A DNA stretch of 64,000 nucleotides, from positions 8,426,104 to 8,490,103 of the forward strand of contig NC_051105.1 of the NCBI RefSeq assembly GCF_901709675.1, given 5' to 3'. The translations under genes and the position numbers were made by a program. How positions within the stretch are numbered: the first letter of the stretch is position 1; each line of letters starts with the position of its first letter. The notes beneath the pieces are model-generated. The model was not told where the DNA came from, did not search any database, and saw only the letters and a program-made list of their open reading frames with translations. Source of the stretch: Syngnathus acus. Its lineage: Eukaryota > Chordata > Actinopteri > Syngnathiformes > Syngnathidae. Below, piece after piece: positions 60,456 through 64,000 of this stretch.

Positions 60456-62084
60456 AACTCCTAAATTAGTAGCTCTGGACCTGTTCTAAAAATAAATCAT
60501 AAGTGATCATTTAAATTATAATTACTATTATATATCTCTTGCAGAACTTATAGAAAAAGTAACTGCATGTTGATTCTCTTCGATCTGACCACTTGTTTGA
60601 TGATGCCTCAAAGCTACGAAGATCCAGCAAAGCACTTTGTGTGCCTGTATCTAGCGAGAGCCAAAACAAAACGCTTTTGTCAGCAACATGCAAGCACGAC
60701 CAGTTAAATGTCAGGTAATAAGGCTGAAGGGAAAACTACAGCGTGCGTGCAAAAGCTCTTTCAAATGCACTATGATCTTCTTTGCCTGCAGCTGTATCAC
60801 TTGGTAGTTGTAAAGCAAATTTAGCTGGGGAGAAAGTCAATGAAGTGATGATGAAAATGAGCCCCTCTTGTACAGCTGATTGATTTTTTTTTTTTCCCTG
60901 TGAAAAATGGCAGGTGCCCAGGGAGTACTTTGCTGCACTACACCACACCGCACAAGACATGAGGGAAACGTTTCCATCGGGTTCTTTCATGAGTGAGTGA
61001 GGGGGCACTTAGTGTCTTGATTCGGCGAGCTGTGGAAATGTTTGACCTTGAGTGAAATATGCGAAGCAATCATAGAATCACACACTTTGTTTCTAAGCTT
61101 TTTTTTTTTTTTATGGGATGAGATCAGATGTGTTTAAGGATGACGGAAAGCCGCCAGCTCACACCGCTTTCGTTGGTTGCCAAATATTTAAACAGTGGGT
61201 GCGCACTTATCCGTGAAACTCGAGGTTATCAAACACTAACCTTGTTTTAAATCCAAAACCAACGCTGCACTTTAATTAGGTTTGCCAGCTATGTACAAAG
61301 TGACCAACCTAATTTGGAGATATCAAGACCTAAATCTTGCTAGGCAACATTCATTTGAAAAGAATGTGTTGCATGCCGCACAAAAGCCAAAATGGCAACC
61401 ATCAAGTTGAGGAACCAAATATCCAATTGCCATTAAAAGACCTAAGAACAACATATGGAATTGTTAACTGATGACATGAACAACCATAATCACTCGGAAG
61501 TTGTGCGAGTGGGTGCGAAACTCAATATTGTTTACTAAGGTTCCCGCTCTAAAAACGACATGATTGGATGCAAACACAGAAAGTTCTTTGAGCATCGTTT
61601 TTTCTTTGCCGTTGTGGGGAAATGAGACGCGAGTGGGTGGTGGGAGACGGGAGGTGGCGGCAAGTGGGGGCGTCGAACAGATGAACCGATGGCCTTTTGT
61701 TGTGTTTTACAGGACTACGGCTCAGCCAGTATTGCTTCTGTTTCCCGGAGGACACCAGACAGCTGCTGGAGGCTAATGTTAATTAGAGCCAGTCTGCAGC
61801 GAAGCCTTTTAAACGTGGCCATGAAAAGGTCATTGTGCTAAATTTAAAGTATTTAAATCCGAGGTCCGGTTTTCTCATTTCGACAAAATAGACACGGACA
61901 AAAGCCGATGGGCTCTTTTACCGTGTTTGTCTACGTAAGTGACGGAACTTCCCATATAGCTGACTGCTCTCGAGTGTGTCAATCTATCAGACAGGCAAGC
62001 GATAGGTGTGAATTAGATTGTCTAGTTGTGCCCCGTGTTTGTCTGGTGACCAGGGCAGAGTATTTGCCGCCTCTTGTCTCAAGT

Positions 62085-62405
62085 CAGCTGGGACAGACTC
62101 CAAACTGCAACTCGAATGAGCAGAGTGGTCGCTACAAGGGCAGTCTATTGCCTAGGGCCCAAGCTGAAGGGGGCCGCATGGGATGACAGGTTGAGACTTA
62201 TTGGATGGGGGGCTGAAGAGCGTACCTCAATAGTATTCCTTGCCTAGAGCCATCATGAGTGCAGAAATATCCCCGCTAATTAGGAAAATCAGCAAAGAAA
62301 ATGTTAATGGTTGTTTGCTTGATGTGGCCTGCGATTGACCGGTGACCTTTTGCCTAAAGAAAGACCTGTGACAAGCACTATAAAAATTGAATGGATAGCA
62401 GGCTA
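62085..62405 (+). repeat. Scattered fragments of the same fish repeat
   Basis: agtcagctgggacagactcc at 62085-62105, and cctgcgattgaccggtgacc with ttgaatggata at about 62328-62400, resemble pieces of the same element family in non-canonical order. This suggests nested or rearranged old copies. Confidence 0.4.
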
Positions 62406-64000
62406 CATTTGGTGAATGTTAAAAGATGATACAAGATCAATCTGTCACTCTTGAGGTAAAGTAGAAGAACAAGGGGAATAAATGGCATCATCAAATGATA
62501 ATATAAGAAAGCTGACATACAGGAAGGTCCGAGCTTGATAGATTTGTGGTCATGCAGCACCGCACTGATGACAGCATCATTCCGAGTGTGTTAACCTGCA
62601 ATAGATCAGGTGACACCAGCCTGTCTGACGGCGACCTTTTTGCTTTGTGCTCAAGCTGCTCCCGCCAGTTGCACCGTCACACGGAATTCTCACAGGGACA
62701 ATCTGCGCTTTGTTTACTCTCCGCCAGAAACAACTCATTGGATGGCCCGCACTCTCCGCTCCACCTCCCTCATCTCGGTTAAAGTGACCATTGACAGATC
62801 GAGGAGTGACGGGACTTTCCCCTTCTTCTGTATTGCAGCAACGATAATACGGCATTGGAAACCTCACATTCGTTCTTTCACATCACATCTTTAAGCTGCG
62901 TGGACAAGTCAAAGGTCTGTGAGGGCAACAGATGGGGGAACATTATACACGGAGAACCATGGAACACGCCGAATGAACCTTATCGGAGATTAGAGAGGAC
63001 GCGGTGGCGTAACAAGGAGTCGAGTCGGTGTGTAAGCAACAGCAGGTGCTTTCTTTGTCCCGGTTTTGTATTCCCATATGCCTTTCTTTGCGTTTTCCAC
63101 TCCAGTTTGTTTATCTCGGCACAGCGTGTGAGGAGTCCAATGGATGTTTGTAATCTGCTCGACTTCTCTGCATGATGTGATCTACTAGACTGTAAACAGA
63201 GACTAACGAGGTGGAGAAAATATTCATCTGAAAACAGTGCTGGGCAAGTTCTACCAAAATGTACATTGCTCGTTATGATCATTTGGAAGTTAATTATTAC
63301 AGACGGTCAGTTGTATGACACTAAACTTATGTACTGCTTTGATTCTTGTGATCCCCAAAAGTCGTCATAAGGTAGTGGTGGCAAAGCTAATTGCATATCT
63401 CTTGTGAATTTAACTAAAGAATGTAAATTAGGCAGATATTTTGACAAAACAGTTCACAATTACAATAGGGAGAAACAATGACTAATGAATCAACAGAATC
63501 ATTTCTCTCTCTGTTTTGAGCAACGATGAGCTTTATGAGGAATAATGACTAAGAAGTTGCTAACAAGCATCACAACAATGCGTGAATCATCTGCCATTAG
63601 ATAGCGTGTTATGATCTGCCTTTGTTTTTTTCCCACTGCTCATTTTTTGAATGCTGGAAATTATTTCCCAAGATGATGTAAAACTGATGATGGCTTTCGC
63701 TGATTTTGTTTTTGTCATATGCTCAGAAATTTTGAAAGCCTGCTTAAATTGTTCCTGTTTATTCATCTGGTCGTGCTTGTTAGAGGAGCAGAGGTCCAGT
63801 CTTTAGTCCCGTCAACAAAAGGGAAAACATCAGAAATGACGCACAAATGCTGAAAAATGCTGCCAATGTTCCAAAATATCAAAGGATGAAAAGTTTTGTG
63901 CTGCTTTTATTTCCCCCCCATCTCAAAAGACTGACAATTCATAGCAACCACGATTTCTGTCGAGGAGTGGAAATGCTCGGGCAGGTGAAAATAATGGTTG

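Larger units (their letters stand above)
41850..64000 (-). other. asic4: asic4 upstream region: large first intron (at least 22 kb)
   Basis: The exon starting at 41849 has a good minus-strand acceptor (gttttcttccAG), so the gene continues upstream. No open frame in the remaining 22 kb resembles the family N terminus (expected about 190 residues in one exon). The region has many low-repeat, moderate-GC stretches rich in homeodomain-like words, scattered repeat remnants, and no supportable exon of another gene. If the first exon lies beyond the window, this is intron; an unrecognised nested non-coding RNA cannot be excluded. Confidence 0.6.

Noticed and set aside
62577-63282. Several overlapping frames of 94-106 codons
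   Set aside because: Frames on both strands, no domains, no splice pattern; not supportable as genes.

Overview
The window is vertebrate nuclear DNA, almost certainly from a teleost fish. The coding genes are either intronless with the teleost olfactory-receptor signature or split by short GT-AG introns. The non-coding sequence carries repeat families common in fish, including a MITE with the end taccgtattttccgcactat. A percomorph is the best guess; the species cannot be named from sequence alone. There are no bacterial operons, CRISPR arrays, phages or rRNA genes.

Layout. 1-4 kb: two tandem, same-strand, intronless olfactory receptor genes. 4.7-11.5 kb, minus strand: agpat3 (lysophosphatidic acid acyltransferase 3), with a complete eight-exon CDS of 377 codons rebuilt here and a probable 2.5 kb 3' UTR. 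12.1-12.9 kb, minus: a candidate two-exon gene for a roughly 53-residue single-pass membrane microprotein, which I do not recognise. 16.2-20.6 kb, minus: pdxk (pyridoxal kinase), complete CDS of 11 exons and 312 residues. 21.9-30 kb, plus: a chondroitin polymerizing factor gene (chpf), complete CDS of 4 exons and 761 residues, with a probable 2.5 kb 3' UTR. 33.8-41.8 kb, minus: asic4 (acid-sensing channel subunit 4), nine coding exons giving the C-terminal 350 residues. Its first coding exon is not in the window, so 41.85-64 kb is read as part of a very large first intron. That stretch holds repeat remnants and several low-repeat blocks that could be enhancers, but no supportable coding exon.

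Gene relationships. pdxk and agpat3 are close on human 21q22.3. CHPF and ASIC4 are convergent neighbours on human 2q35, and that convergent arrangement is kept here. The window therefore contains a junction between two ancestral blocks at about 20.6-21.9 kb, and a perfect CTCF-consensus word lies in that gap. The genes do not form one pathway: odorant detection, phosphatidic acid synthesis, vitamin B6 activation, chondroitin chain elongation and a neuronal channel subunit.

No spectacular new system is evident. The items most worth a second look are the small membrane protein, the lost start codon and new upstream mini-ORF in the first olfactory receptor, the concentrated divergence between the two receptors, the histidine-rich tail and uncertain last junction of asic4, the block junction with its CTCF-like word, and the candidate regulatory blocks in the asic4 intron.
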